A stretch of 64,000 bases of DNA from Candidatus Bipolaricaulis sibiricus. GTDB lineage: Bacteria > Bipolaricaulota > Bipolaricaulia > Bipolaricaulales > Bipolaricaulaceae. This document shows, in pieces, positions 1 through 8,636 of this stretch (position 1 is its first letter; every line of letters begins with the position of its first letter). The stretch lies in the NCBI GenBank assembly GCA_004102645.1, contig CP034928.1:1054001-1118000 (forward strand), given 5' to 3'. The notes beneath the pieces are model-generated. The model was not told where the DNA came from. It did not search any database and saw only the letters and a program-made list of their open reading frames with translations. The translations under genes were made by a program, and so were the position numbers.

Positions 1-631
1 CGCGGACCATCTCGGGGACCGTCTGGGCATGCAGCCCCCCCTGGGGGAAGTCAAGCAACGGAACCACAGCGGGACGAGGCCACGGGGGTGGCGACAGCTC
101 GGGGATCGCTCGCAGCTGTCCATCCCACAGCAGATCGAAGAACCGTCCGAACGCGTCGCCCAGCTGCTCGTCCTCGACGGCGATATCCAGCTGCACGCTT
201 CGCGTGAGCGCTGACATCGTCCAGTGCGTCGACCCGACGACCACCCAGCGCCGATCGATCACGACGAACTTCGCGTGCAGCGTCACCTCGGGATCATCCC
301 ACCGCACGGCGACCCCCCGCCCCTCGAGGTAGGCGAACGCCGCTCTCTGGTCCGGGCCGGGTCCGGCAGCCCGCGCCTCCCCAAGCACCCGAACGTCGAT
401 CCCCCGCTGCGCAGCAGCGGCGAGCGCACCCAGCAGGTCCGCCGTCGCCCCGTTGCCCGCGTAGGCACGGATGTCCGACAGAGCAGCGAGAACCTCCCGC
501 TCCGCCGACGCGATGAGCTGGGTCACGAACGGGTCGTACATGGGGAGCTCCGGCGTCGTCCCCAGCGGCACCACTGGGATCCCGACCCCTGTCCACGCCA
601 CCGCGAAGACCAGAATGGCAAAGCACTTCAT
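1..631 (-). CDS. Secreted phospholipase D-like protein (3' end cut by window edge)
   Basis: The first 210 codons are present and the gene runs off the left edge. The N-terminus (MKCFAILVFAVAWTG) looks like a signal peptide, so the product is probably exported. A PLD catalytic half-motif is clear: His-Ala-Lys followed by VVID and a Gly-Ser-Thr stretch (HxKx4Dx6GS), roughly residues 120-140. PLD-family proteins hydrolyse phosphodiester bonds in lipids or DNA and need two such motifs, from two domains or a dimer; a second one is not visible before the edge. The start ATG at 629-631 was chosen for the signal peptide and for the TATGAT box 8 nt upstream. It diverges from the Lon-like protease gene. 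The substrate (nucleic acid or lipid) cannot be told. Confidence 0.75.
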   Translation of the reverse strand, partial: MKCFAILVFAVAWTGVGIPVVPLGTTPELPMYDPFVTQLIASAEREVLAALSDIRAYAGNGATADLLGALAAAAQRGIDVRVLGEARAAGPGPDQRAAFAYLEGRGVAVRWDDPEVTLHAKFVVIDRRWVVVGSTHWTMSALTRSVQLDIAVEDEQLGDAFGRFFDLLWDGQLRAIPELSPPPWPRPAVVPLLDFPQGGLHAQTVPEMVR

Positions 632-638
632 CGCTGGT

Positions 639-645
639 TATCATA
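639..645. promoter_or_regulatory. Overlapping divergent -10 boxes
   Basis: TATCAT (639-644, plus) lies 9 nt before the protease ATG at 654. TATGAT (640-645, minus) lies 8 nt before the PLD-like ATG at 631. The two boxes overlap on opposite strands, so the promoters should exclude each other. No good -35 box was seen for either, and neither gene has a Shine-Dalgarno sequence in the short leader. Confidence 0.5.
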
Positions 646-653
646 GCAGACCC

Positions 654-3074
654 ATGAGCCGCGAGCTGGCCCCCCACGAACTCCGCCGGGTGTGCGATCC
701 GCAGACGTTCTCTTTCGCGACCACCGACAGCCTGGAGCCCCTCACGGACATCGTCGGGCAAGCGCGGGCGATGGAAGCCCTCTGGCTCGGGCTCTCGCTT
801 GACGATCCCCAACACCGGTACAACCTCTACGTGTCGGGCGAACCAGGGCTGGGCAAGACCTCCGCCATATCGCGGCTCCTGGCCCAGGTATCCCAGAACA
901 GGCCCGTACCCCCGGACATCTGCTATGTCCACAATTTCCGGGTGCCCCACGTTCCGCGGTACCTCCTCCTGCCCGCAGGACGTGGTCAGGAGCTCAAGCT
1001 CGACATGGAGCGCTGCATCGAGTTCCTGTCCCATGAGCTGCCGCGGGTGCTCGATTCCGACGAGTTCAAGGCCCGGGCGAAAAAGGAGCGCGATCGGTTC
1101 TCCCGCGAGCGCGAGGCCGAGTTCCACGAACTGGAGAGAAAGGCAACCCAGCTGGGGTTCTCCATCCAGCGCACCCCGGTCGGCATCAACACCATCCCTC
1201 TCAAGGAGGACGGGACCCCCTACTCCCAGGAGGAGTACGGATCGCTGTCCGAAGGCGAGCGAAGCGAGATCCTGCGCCGGCAGGAGGAGCTTCAGGGGTT
1301 GATCCGGGATGCGTTTCAGCGTCTGAACCGGCTCGACGAGACTTGGCAGGAGGCTCAGCACCTTCTGACCAAACAGGCGGTCGAGTTCCTCGTCGAGCCG
1401 CGGTTCGCCCAGCTCCGGGACAAGTACAGCGGCCTCGAGCGGGTGCAGACGTTCCTCGCCGAGGTGAAGGCCGACATCCTGGAGAACGTCGAGCAGCTCC
1501 AGGGCGCGAACAAGAAAGCCCCACCCATGCTCCCGATTCCCGTTCCCGACACGGGAGACCGGTTCCTGCGGTATCGGGTCAACGTGGTCGTCGATCGGTC
1601 GGGGTGCACTGGAGCGCCGGTGGTCGTGGAGGGCAACGCCACCTACAGCAACCTGTTCGGGACCATTGAGCGTCGCGTCCAGTTCGGTGCCGTGACCACG
1701 GACTTCACCCAGATTCGAGGAGGGGCCCTTCATCGGGCGAACGGGGGGTACCTCGTCCTCACCGCGACGAACCTCCTCCGGTTTCCCCTGTCCTGGGAGG
1801 CGCTCAAGATCGCGCTCAAGGCCGGGCAGATCCGGATCGAGGACCCCGCGCAAATGCTCGGCTTCGCGTCCACGGAGGGGCTGCGGCCGGAGCCGCTCCC
1901 CCTCGATGTGAAGATCCTCCTTGTGGGGTCTCCGTACCTATACTACCTCCTCCACTACTACGACGAGGACTTCCGGAAGTTCTTCGGAATCCGCGCCGAC
2001 TTCGACACCGAGATGCCCTGGACCGAGGAATCCGTACAGGCCTTGGCCCGGTTCGTGCGAACGTGCCGCGACGACAACCCGGCAGCACTCCCGTTCACAC
2101 CGTCGGGACTGGCGCGGCTCGTCGAGCACGCCGCGGAACTCGCGGGCAGCCAGACGAAGCTCGCCACCCGGTTCGGAGCGCTGGCTTCGCTGGTGGCCGA
2201 GGCCAGCTTCTGGGCACGGGCAGCAGGAGCAACCGCGGTCGACGGGGACCACGTCCGCCAGGCGATCGCCAAGGGGCGGCACCGTCACTCCCTGCTCGCG
2301 GAGCGCGTGCGGGAGTGGATCCGTCGGGGCAAGCTCGTCGTTCGCGTCCACGGAGAGTCGGTGGGCCAGGTCAACGGTCTGGCCGTGATCGACCTGGGGG
2401 ACTTTGCGTTCGGGAAGCCCACGCGGATCACCGCGAACGTGTTCACCGCCAGGAGCGGGGTCGTAGACATCGAACGCGAGGCTGAGCTGGGGGGGAAGCT
2501 GCACACGAAGGGGGTCATGATCCTCAAGGGCTACCTCGCTGCCCAGTTCGGGGGACGCAAGCCCCTCTCCCTCGGGGCCAGCCTCGCCCTCGAGCAATCC
2601 TACTCCGGGGTCGAGGGGGACTCCGCGTCCGCGGCGGAGCTGTTCGCCCTTCTCTCAGCCCTGTCTGGAGTCCCCGCCCGCCAAGGAGTGGCGGTCACGG
2701 GGGCGGTGGACCAGAAGGGCCGGCTCCAGGCGATCGGGGGGATCAACGAGAAGGTCGAGGGCCACTTCCTGGTCTGCCGAGAGCTCGGGCTGGACGGGAA
2801 CCAGGGTGTGATCCTTCCCGCGGCCAACGTGGACGACCTCATGCTCCCCGAGGACGTGGTCCAGGCCGTCGCAGCGAAACGGTTTCACCTCTGGAGCTGC
2901 ACCACCGTCGAAGAAGGGGTCGAGGTGCTGTTCGGGCTCCCCGCTGGGCAACCGGCTGCCGACGGAACCTACCCTCCAGGTACCCTCTTCCACCGTGTGG
3001 AAGAGCGCCTGAACGAGATCCGCGCCCAGCTCCGGGCCGAGCGGCCGGTTCCGGACGACGAGAAGACCGCCTGA
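654..3074 (+). CDS. ATP-dependent Lon-type (LonB-like) protease
   Basis: 806-residue AAA+ protease of the bacterial LonB-like group (AAA_32 plus Lon C-terminal domain). It would unfold and degrade damaged or regulatory proteins. Walker A is GEPGLGKT with Lys68. The central part has long charged helices (about residues 130-270). The C-terminal protease domain carries the Ser-Lys dyad: Ser657 in GDSA and Lys700 in NEKVEG. It lacks the LAN substrate-binding domain of classical Lon and starts directly with a short region before the P-loop. The reading frame stays open upstream to 471, but ATG 654 begins conserved sequence and sits 9 nt after a TATCAT box. Its 3' end faces the glyA-gcvT fusion across about 100 bp with no obvious terminator. 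Confidence 0.9.
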   Translation: MSRELAPHELRRVCDPQTFSFATTDSLEPLTDIVGQARAMEALWLGLSLDDPQHRYNLYVSGEPGLGKTSAISRLLAQVSQNRPVPPDICYVHNFRVPHVPRYLLLPAGRGQELKLDMERCIEFLSHELPRVLDSDEFKARAKKERDRFSREREAEFHELERKATQLGFSIQRTPVGINTIPLKEDGTPYSQEEYGSLSEGERSEILRRQEELQGLIRDAFQRLNRLDETWQEAQHLLTKQAVEFLVEPRFAQLRDKYSGLERVQTFLAEVKADILENVEQLQGANKKAPPMLPIPVPDTGDRFLRYRVNVVVDRSGCTGAPVVVEGNATYSNLFGTIERRVQFGAVTTDFTQIRGGALHRANGGYLVLTATNLLRFPLSWEALKIALKAGQIRIEDPAQMLGFASTEGLRPEPLPLDVKILLVGSPYLYYLLHYYDEDFRKFFGIRADFDTEMPWTEESVQALARFVRTCRDDNPAALPFTPSGLARLVEHAAELAGSQTKLATRFGALASLVAEASFWARAAGATAVDGDHVRQAIAKGRHRHSLLAERVREWIRRGKLVVRVHGESVGQVNGLAVIDLGDFAFGKPTRITANVFTARSGVVDIEREAELGGKLHTKGVMILKGYLAAQFGGRKPLSLGASLALEQSYSGVEGDSASAAELFALLSALSGVPARQGVAVTGAVDQKGRLQAIGGINEKVEGHFLVCRELGLDGNQGVILPAANVDDLMLPEDVVQAVAAKRFHLWSCTTVEEGVEVLFGLPAGQPAADGTYPPGTLFHRVEERLNEIRAQLRAERPVPDDEKTA

Positions 3075-3178
3075 CCGGCACCGCTGGCCACCAACGCCGA
3101 GCCGGCCCGCCGTTTCGGCACCGGCCACGGGAGCCCTGCGGCGTCTGCAGGCGTACGCTCCCGACGAGCGCCCGGCTG

Positions 3179-6100
3179 CTAGTCGTCCCCCGCCTTCGGG
3201 AGGGTGTCCCTCTTGAGGAACCGCGGCACCGTCTCCCCCCACACCACAAGGGGGAACCTCGTCCCCGGTTCGATCTTTGCGGGAAGGCCCCGCTCGGCAC
3301 CGAGGATGAACCCGAGCGCCGTCCCCTCGGGAACCCTTCGCGCGGCGACAACGGCCATCCCCACTTGGCCCCCATCGAGCATGACACAGCTTGTCACCCA
3401 ACCCAGCGCCTGCCCGCCTTTGTCCAGGACCGGGGCGCCCGCCCTCACCGGGCGCTGGCCGGCGGGGATGTGGAACCGCACGATCTCCCGCGTCCAGTGC
3501 TGGAGGGCGTTCTTGTAGGGAGACCTTCCCACGAAGAACGCCTTGTGAAGCTTGACGTAGGGAGCGAACCCCGCTTCGTGGGGCAGGATCCGCTGCGGGC
3601 CTGCGAGTTCGTGGCCGTAGAGGGGGAGCCCAGCTTCGGTTCGCAGCGAGTCCCGGGCAGCGAGCCCGATCGGCTGCACCCCGTGCGGGCGGCCCGCGTC
3701 GAGCAGCGCTTCCCACACCTCCACCGCGCGGCCGGCCGGCACGAGAATCTCGTACCCCACAGGCTCCCCGGTGTACCCGGTGCGGGCACAGAGGGTGGGA
3801 GTCCCACTGAAGACCAGGTCGCAGAACTCCGTCCGCCGCAGCGCAGCCAGGCGGTGCGTGTCCGCTGCCGCGAGCAGCCGCTGGAGGACGGCACGCGAGC
3901 GGGGCCCCTGGAGCGCGAGGTTCACGACCGACTCTGCACCCGTGCCCCGCAGGTCGCGCAGCGTGACCGGACCGTCTGGCTCGATCCACGGGCGCTCTGG
4001 GTCGAGGATCACCTGCCCGGAGTTGACAGCCGAGAGCCACTCCCAGTCCTTCCCTGCATTCGCCGCATTCACCACGAGCAGGAACCGGTCGGGAGACCGG
4101 CGATAGGTCATCAGGTCGTCGATCACGGTCCCGTCCGGCGCAAGAAGAAACGCGTACTGCGACTGACCAGGCCGGAGCCAGCCCGCGTAGTTCGTCGTCA
4201 CAAGGTTGAGGAAGCTCTCGGCGTAGCGCCCCTCCACCTCGAACGCCCCCATGTGCCCGAGGTCGAACAGCCCAGCCCGCTCGCGCACCACGCGGTGCTC
4301 GGCAAGCGCCGACGTGTACCACAGAGGCATCTCGAACCCAGCGAACTCGGCCATGCGCGCCCCTGACCGCCGATGCCAGTCGGCGAGCGGGGTGCGGCCC
4401 GTCTGCGGCGCGGCCGACTCGGGCACGAACGGCTTCTTATCCCCGGCCCCTCGGATGCGGTGGCATCCGACGAAGTAGGGCTTGCGGGGCGCAACCGGCG
4501 CGATGGCCCCCTGGGTGTCCGCGCCGGTCGGCGGGGCGAGCGCGAGCAGGCGTTGTGTCTCTCCAGGCGGCGCATCACCGACCACGACGCGCGTCCCATC
4601 GGCGAGTTCGACCGAGGCTGACCCCGCGAATCGCTCGACAACCGCCGGACCCTGAACCTTGCGGTAGACGTCATTGGGGTCAAACAGCACGTAGCCGTCG
4701 GCAAGACCGGCTAGCCAGCGCTGCACAGCGGGGCCTCGCTCGCTGGGAACGACAACCACGAACTCCGGCCGCCCCCACCGATCGTCGCCCAGCCGCCCCA
4801 CGATTGCGGGAGCAAGGGGCGTCCCCGTCTCGTCGAGGAAGAGGGTCTGCTCGGCCCGGCCGGCCTCCAGCGCAAGCACCGAGGTCGTGCACGCCTCGTG
4901 GAGCAGGAGCGCCGCCCGGCCGCCCCGTACCCGCAGCGTGGTCACGCCACCGGACGCCGGCTGCGGGGCCGACGTCCCCGCCGATCCGCCGAACCGCCTC
5001 GCCAGAGCCTGCACCCGCTCCTGGGCCTCGGTGAGCACGGAGAGGGGAAGCTTGCCGCGGGGAAGGTCCCCCGTCACACCGTGGTAGGAGAACGGGTGGA
5101 TCGCAGTCAGGACGAGACGGGAGATCTCCGCGATCTCCTCCATCTCCCTCTCCCCCATCCCCCGCTGGGTAGCCCATGGGGTTCCGTAGCGAACCCCTCG
5201 TGCGTCCGCGGCCGACAGGTCGCCAGGGATCGTGTTCTTGTTCGCCACCAGCCCCACCAGATCCAGGATCCGCGCCGCGACCTCACCCATCAGTTCACCC
5301 CCGTTCGGCGTCTGCACCGCACGCAGGTCGAGGACGAGGAGGTGAGTGTCGGTCCCCCCGTAGGCGAGGCGGAGCCCACGTCGTTCGAGGGCCGCAGCGA
5401 GCGAACGGGCGTTGGCCACCGTCCGGTGCTGAAGCTCCCGGAAGGACGGGGTTCGAGCCAGGGCGAGGGCGGCGGCGATCCCGGCCCACTTGTTCACGTG
5501 CGGCCCCCCTTGCGCTCCGGGGAACACTGCGGCGTCGATCCGCCCTGCGATCTCCGGGTCGAAGGACAGGACGATCGCGCCCCGCGGGCCGCATAGCGTC
5601 TTGTGGGTCGTGAACATGACCACATCGGCGTACCCGACGGGACTGGGGTAGGCTCCGGCAAGCGCCATTCCCGCCGTGTGGGCGATGTCGGCCATCAGGT
5701 ACGCTCCGCACCCGGACGCGATCTCCCGCCATGCCTTCCAGTCCGGTGCCCATGGGTACGACGTGTACCCGGCGATGATGAGCCGGGGCCGGTGCTCCTT
5801 GGCCAAGTCGGCGATCCGGTCGTAGTCCAGTCGCTCAGTGTGCGGATCGACCCCGTACCGAATCATCCGGTACCGCCGCCCCGACTGGTGGAACGGAGAC
5901 CCGTGCGAGAGGTGTCCTCCCTGGGACAGATCCATCGCCATCAGGGTGTCCCCCGGCGTGAGCAAGGCCTCGTAGATCGCCATGTTCGCCGCCGCACCCG
6001 ACAACGCCTGAACGTTCACGTAGATGTCGTCGGACCGCACGGCCGGAGTGGCAAAGCACTCCGCCGCACGTCGACAGGCCAGGGCCTCCACGAGATCCGC

Positions 6101-6397
6101 GAACTCGACGCCTTTGTAGAACCGCCGATCGCTGTACCGGCGGAAGTAGGCGAGCTGCTCCGCCGTCTCCGCCAGCCGGTCCTCCGGAAGGCGGAGCATC
6201 TCCTCGCGCGGGTACCCCTCGGCGTAGATCGAGGTAAACACCGATCCCATCGCCTCACGAACGGCGTGGGGGGTCAACGACTCGGACGGGATGAGGATGA
6301 TCTTGTCCCGCTGTCGCGCCTCCTCCGCCCGAACGAGCGCCTCCAGCACCGGGTCTGCTGCCGCAAGCTCCACCGTCCACATTCGCGCGTCATCCAT
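3179..6397 (-). CDS. Serine hydroxymethyltransferase / glycine-cleavage T-protein fusion
   Basis: 1072-residue fusion. Residues 1-470 are serine hydroxymethyltransferase (GlyA): the PLP lysine is Lys266 in TTHKT, with the conserved DIAHTAG at about 237-243. It interconverts serine and glycine while loading 5,10-methylene-tetrahydrofolate. Residues about 670-1072 are aminomethyltransferase (GcvT), which produces the same folate from the glycine-cleavage aminomethyl intermediate; its start is marked by WHRRSGARMAEFAGFEMPLW. Residues 485-660 form a linker domain I cannot assign with certainty. Both activities meet at methylene-THF, so the fusion could channel one-carbon units or glycine. GcvP, GcvH and Lpd genes are not in the window. 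It lies 9 bp after the upstream nucleotidyltransferase-like gene, apparently in the rpsF transcription unit. Confidence 0.9.
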   Translation of the reverse strand: MDDARMWTVELAAADPVLEALVRAEEARQRDKIILIPSESLTPHAVREAMGSVFTSIYAEGYPREEMLRLPEDRLAETAEQLAYFRRYSDRRFYKGVEFADLVEALACRRAAECFATPAVRSDDIYVNVQALSGAAANMAIYEALLTPGDTLMAMDLSQGGHLSHGSPFHQSGRRYRMIRYGVDPHTERLDYDRIADLAKEHRPRLIIAGYTSYPWAPDWKAWREIASGCGAYLMADIAHTAGMALAGAYPSPVGYADVVMFTTHKTLCGPRGAIVLSFDPEIAGRIDAAVFPGAQGGPHVNKWAGIAAALALARTPSFRELQHRTVANARSLAAALERRGLRLAYGGTDTHLLVLDLRAVQTPNGGELMGEVAARILDLVGLVANKNTIPGDLSAADARGVRYGTPWATQRGMGEREMEEIAEISRLVLTAIHPFSYHGVTGDLPRGKLPLSVLTEAQERVQALARRFGGSAGTSAPQPASGGVTTLRVRGGRAALLLHEACTTSVLALEAGRAEQTLFLDETGTPLAPAIVGRLGDDRWGRPEFVVVVPSERGPAVQRWLAGLADGYVLFDPNDVYRKVQGPAVVERFAGSASVELADGTRVVVGDAPPGETQRLLALAPPTGADTQGAIAPVAPRKPYFVGCHRIRGAGDKKPFVPESAAPQTGRTPLADWHRRSGARMAEFAGFEMPLWYTSALAEHRVVRERAGLFDLGHMGAFEVEGRYAESFLNLVTTNYAGWLRPGQSQYAFLLAPDGTVIDDLMTYRRSPDRFLLVVNAANAGKDWEWLSAVNSGQVILDPERPWIEPDGPVTLRDLRGTGAESVVNLALQGPRSRAVLQRLLAAADTHRLAALRRTEFCDLVFSGTPTLCARTGYTGEPVGYEILVPAGRAVEVWEALLDAGRPHGVQPIGLAARDSLRTEAGLPLYGHELAGPQRILPHEAGFAPYVKLHKAFFVGRSPYKNALQHWTREIVRFHIPAGQRPVRAGAPVLDKGGQALGWVTSCVMLDGGQVGMAVVAARRVPEGTALGFILGAERGLPAKIEPGTRFPLVVWGETVPRFLKRDTLPKAGDD

Positions 6398-6406
6398 GAT
6401 CGGCTC

Positions 6407-7507
6407 CTAATCGGGCAGCGGCAGGGGACGAAACCGGACCGCCCGGTCCGCGTGCTCCCATGCCAGCTCCACCGCAAGGTACATTCCCCCCGAGACGAGG
6501 GCGTGTCCGCCCAACAGAAACGGCACCGAGGCGCTCCTACACGCGCCAATCAGCTCCCGCAGGACCGGATGCGAGGTACCGGTCTGGTCGAGCAGATCCG
6601 ACGCGAACCGCTCCGCCGGTGTGGGCCAGAACCCCAAGTGCGCCATGAGGACCCGGGTGTCCCACACCACAGCATCGCCGAACTGACTCAGCAGCTCTAC
6701 CAGGTCGACCATCGTCCGGCCGTGGGCGAGCGCTCCGATCAGCGAGCGCACCGCCCCCCGCTCAGCCCGCCCGCTCGATTCCATCCCGCGTTCTTCGGAC
6801 ACGATACGCACCCGGCACGCCGCCTCTCCCTCCAGCCAGCGCGCCAGGTGTCCGCCGACCCGCCCCAGGATCACGAGCTCCCGCTCTGAGTCGACGAGGA
6901 CGTCGAGGACGGCTTGAGCGCGCTCAGTGGGCACGGCTGCGAGGACCTCGCGGAGCTCGGCCCCGAGGGCGGGGTGCAGGGCCAGGATCTGCAGCTCTCC
7001 AGGGGTGTCCACATCGAACTGGGTCCCCGCGGACCGCGGCAGCTCGTAGCAGGCGTACCCCGCGCCCCACAGTCGAGCCCCGATCGGGTTGTCCCGCATC
7101 AGGTCACCCAGCGCGGGCGGGGGGACGATCAGCCCGAAGTCGGTCGAGTAGAAGTTATTGAGCACCGCGTACGCTGACGCGGGAAGACGGGCCGTGATCA
7201 GTCGGTCCAGCAGATCATCCGTGAGGAGGAACCCGCTCCCCGCGGAAAAGTACAGGAGCCGATCGGCCCTGAACTTCCGCGCCAGCTCGGTGAGGCGGGC
7301 GCCGAACCGCCACGGACCCGGCGGGTCTTCCTCGACAACGACCCGTTCACCGCTCCACAGCTGCGGGTAGGGTGTGGCGACGACCACATCGGTGACCTCG
7401 GGGTGCGCGCCGACGCGTCGAGCTACCGCTCGTGCCGCCGCCGTGCGCGTCCGACCCACCAGATCTCCGCCCCCGCTGTCGAACAGGAAGGCGACCGTCC
7501 GGGGCAT
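6407..7507 (-). CDS. Uncharacterised protein with NTP-transferase-like N-terminus
   Basis: 366 residues. The first ~210 resemble MobA/CofC-type nucleotidyltransferases: a hydrophobic first strand with FLFDSGGGD, a central YAVLNNFYSTDFG segment and FDVDTPGEL near residue 190, matching the DxDTPxDL element of phospholactate guanylyltransferase and molybdopterin cytidylyltransferase relatives. The C-terminal ~150 residues are unrecognised. No substrate can be named. It lies between rpsR and the glyA-gcvT fusion, 12 bp and 9 bp away on the same strand, so it is probably co-transcribed with the ribosomal genes. Co-transcription with one-carbon metabolism hints at cofactor or folate chemistry, but that is inference. 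Confidence 0.5.
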   Translation of the reverse strand: MPRTVAFLFDSGGGDLVGRTRTAAARAVARRVGAHPEVTDVVVATPYPQLWSGERVVVEEDPPGPWRFGARLTELARKFRADRLLYFSAGSGFLLTDDLLDRLITARLPASAYAVLNNFYSTDFGLIVPPPALGDLMRDNPIGARLWGAGYACYELPRSAGTQFDVDTPGELQILALHPALGAELREVLAAVPTERAQAVLDVLVDSERELVILGRVGGHLARWLEGEAACRVRIVSEERGMESSGRAERGAVRSLIGALAHGRTMVDLVELLSQFGDAVVWDTRVLMAHLGFWPTPAERFASDLLDQTGTSHPVLRELIGACRSASVPFLLGGHALVSGGMYLAVELAWEHADRAVRFRPLPLPD

Positions 7508-7519
7508 GGAGGGGTCGGA

Positions 7520-7738
7520 CTAGGGCTTGTCCTCGTAGGGGAGCAGGGCGAGCTTGCGTGCGCGATCGATCTCCGTCGCCATCCAGTTCTGGTGTTTGGC
7601 GCACAGCCGGGACACGCGCCGAGACAGGATCTTGCCCCGGCGGTTAACGAACTGACGGAGCGTCTCCGGGTCCGTGTACCGGAGCTTCAGCCCCTGGTCA
7701 CAGACGCGACACACCCTGCGCTGACGTTGCATCATCAA
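7520..7738 (-). CDS. rpsR: 30S ribosomal protein S18
   Basis: 72 residues, normal length for S18, which binds the 30S platform next to S6. The zinc-type CRVC near the N-terminus and the C-terminal Cys in RLCAKHQ are kept, and the core FVNRRGKILSRR is typical. The start offers three consecutive ATG codons; the first (7736-7738) overlaps the ssb stop as ATGA and is preceded by GGAGG about 8 nt away. It is third in the classical rpsF-ssb-rpsR order. Unusually, rplI (L9) does not follow; a nucleotidyltransferase-like gene does. Confidence 0.97.
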   Translation of the reverse strand: MMMQRQRRVCRVCDQGLKLRYTDPETLRQFVNRRGKILSRRVSRLCAKHQNWMATEIDRARKLALLPYEDKP

Positions 7739-8163
7739 AACGGAACCTCCTCTTCCGGTGGAACATCGGCGTGACCGTCACTTCCCTCTTCGCTCTGTGG
7801 CGCCTCGACCGTCGGCTCGTCCGCGGCGGGGCGGCCCCCGAGAAAGTGCACCGTCTGGGCGATCACCTCGGTCGTCCGTCGCCGCTCCCCGTTTTGGTTG
7901 GTGAACGATCGCACCCGAATGCGGCCGTCCACCGCAACCTGTCGCCCCTTGCGCAGATACGCTGCGCAGTTCTCGGCCTGCTTCCCCCACACGAGGATCG
8001 GCAGGAACGTTACCTCTTCCTCCAGCTGGCCGCTCTCCGGGTTGACCCACCGCCGGTTCACCGCGACGTCAAACCGCAGTCTGGCCCGCCCGTTCTGGGT
8101 GTACTTCAGGTCGGGATCCGCGGTGAGACGACCGGTGAGAACGAGCCGGTTGAGATCACTCAT
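7735..8163 (-). CDS. ssb: Single-stranded DNA-binding protein
   Basis: 142 residues with one OB fold (about 1-105), opening MSDLNRLVLTGRLTADP, then a short acidic, low-complexity tail. The tail ends DVPPEEEVPF, the conserved acidic SSB tip that recruits replication and repair partners. It coats single-stranded DNA at the fork. It sits between rpsF and rpsR, overlapping rpsR by 4 nt and starting 2 nt after rpsF, so translation is likely coupled. Confidence 0.96.
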   Translation of the reverse strand: MSDLNRLVLTGRLTADPDLKYTQNGRARLRFDVAVNRRWVNPESGQLEEEVTFLPILVWGKQAENCAAYLRKGRQVAVDGRIRVRSFTNQNGERRRTTEVIAQTVHFLGGRPAADEPTVEAPQSEEGSDGHADVPPEEEVPF

Positions 8164-8165
8164 CT

Positions 8166-8465
8166 CTACTGGGTCACCCGCACGGTCTGATAGCGGAGCA
8201 GCGCGTCGTCCATCGCCAGTCGCTCCTCAACCTTGCGGACGCGGTCCGCCGGAAGGCTGAAGGTGACGAATACGTAGTACCCTTCCCGAAAGTGGTTGAT
8301 CTCATAGGCCAGAATCCGGGTACCCCACTCGTCCGTCGTCTGCACGGTACCCGCCTCGGCCTCGATGATCTGCTGCACCTTGGCAATCTTCGTCCGTCTT
8401 CCCTCTTCGTCGAGGTCGGGACGGAGGATATACACCATCTCGTAGTCGCGTACCTCACCGGCCAC
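8166..8465 (-). CDS. rpsF: 30S ribosomal protein S6
   Basis: 99 residues, the usual S6 length, with the YEMVYILRPDLDEE start and the central FREGYYVF strand. S6 pairs with S18 on the 30S platform. The start is GTG (8463-8465), chosen because AAAGGAGGA lies six bases upstream (8472-8480). It is the first gene of the rpsF-ssb-rpsR unit, which seems to continue into the nucleotidyltransferase-like gene and glyA-gcvT. A strong sigma70-type promoter lies at 8505-8533, divergent from the HU promoter. Confidence 0.96.
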   Translation of the reverse strand: MAGEVRDYEMVYILRPDLDEEGRRTKIAKVQQIIEAEAGTVQTTDEWGTRILAYEINHFREGYYVFVTFSLPADRVRKVEERLAMDDALLRYQTVRVTQ

Positions 8466-8504
8466 CGGCGTTCCTCCTTTGGGAAATAATGCGTGTCACC
8501 CCGA

Positions 8505-8533
8505 ACTCTACCCATGCCATCTTGCCCCGTCAA
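8505..8533 (-). promoter_or_regulatory. Promoter of the rpsF operon
   Basis: On the minus strand: -35 TTGACG (8528-8533), 17-bp spacer, -10 TAGAGT (8505-8510), followed by a leader of about 30 nt with a strong Shine-Dalgarno. It is back to back with the HU promoter, whose -35 starts 42 bp away. Confidence 0.8.
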
Positions 8534-8574
8534 CCGTTCTTCCCCGGAAACGGGCATGGGAAGTACGTTCGCAC

Positions 8575-8603
8575 TTGACAACGCTCGGGAAGCGCTCTAT
8601 ACT
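8575..8603 (+). promoter_or_regulatory. Promoter of the HU gene
   Basis: Perfect -35 TTGACA (8575-8580), 17-bp spacer, -10 TATACT (8598-8603). It is the best sigma70-type promoter in the window, fitting a highly expressed nucleoid protein. The leader contains GGGAGGGGG about 7 nt before the ATG. Confidence 0.9.
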
Positions 8604-8636
8604 AGCGCATCTTTGACCCAGGGAGGGGGTGTTACG

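Noticed and set aside
294-1853. 519-residue antisense frame over the Lon-like protease gene
   Set aside because: It is an antisense shadow in GC-rich DNA. The plus strand encodes clear Walker and Ser-Lys protease motifs, and the minus strand has no family motif.
2655-4322. 555-residue minus-strand frame spanning two genes
   Set aside because: It crosses the protease and glyA-gcvT genes out of frame and is composed of low-complexity Arg/Gly/Pro sequence.
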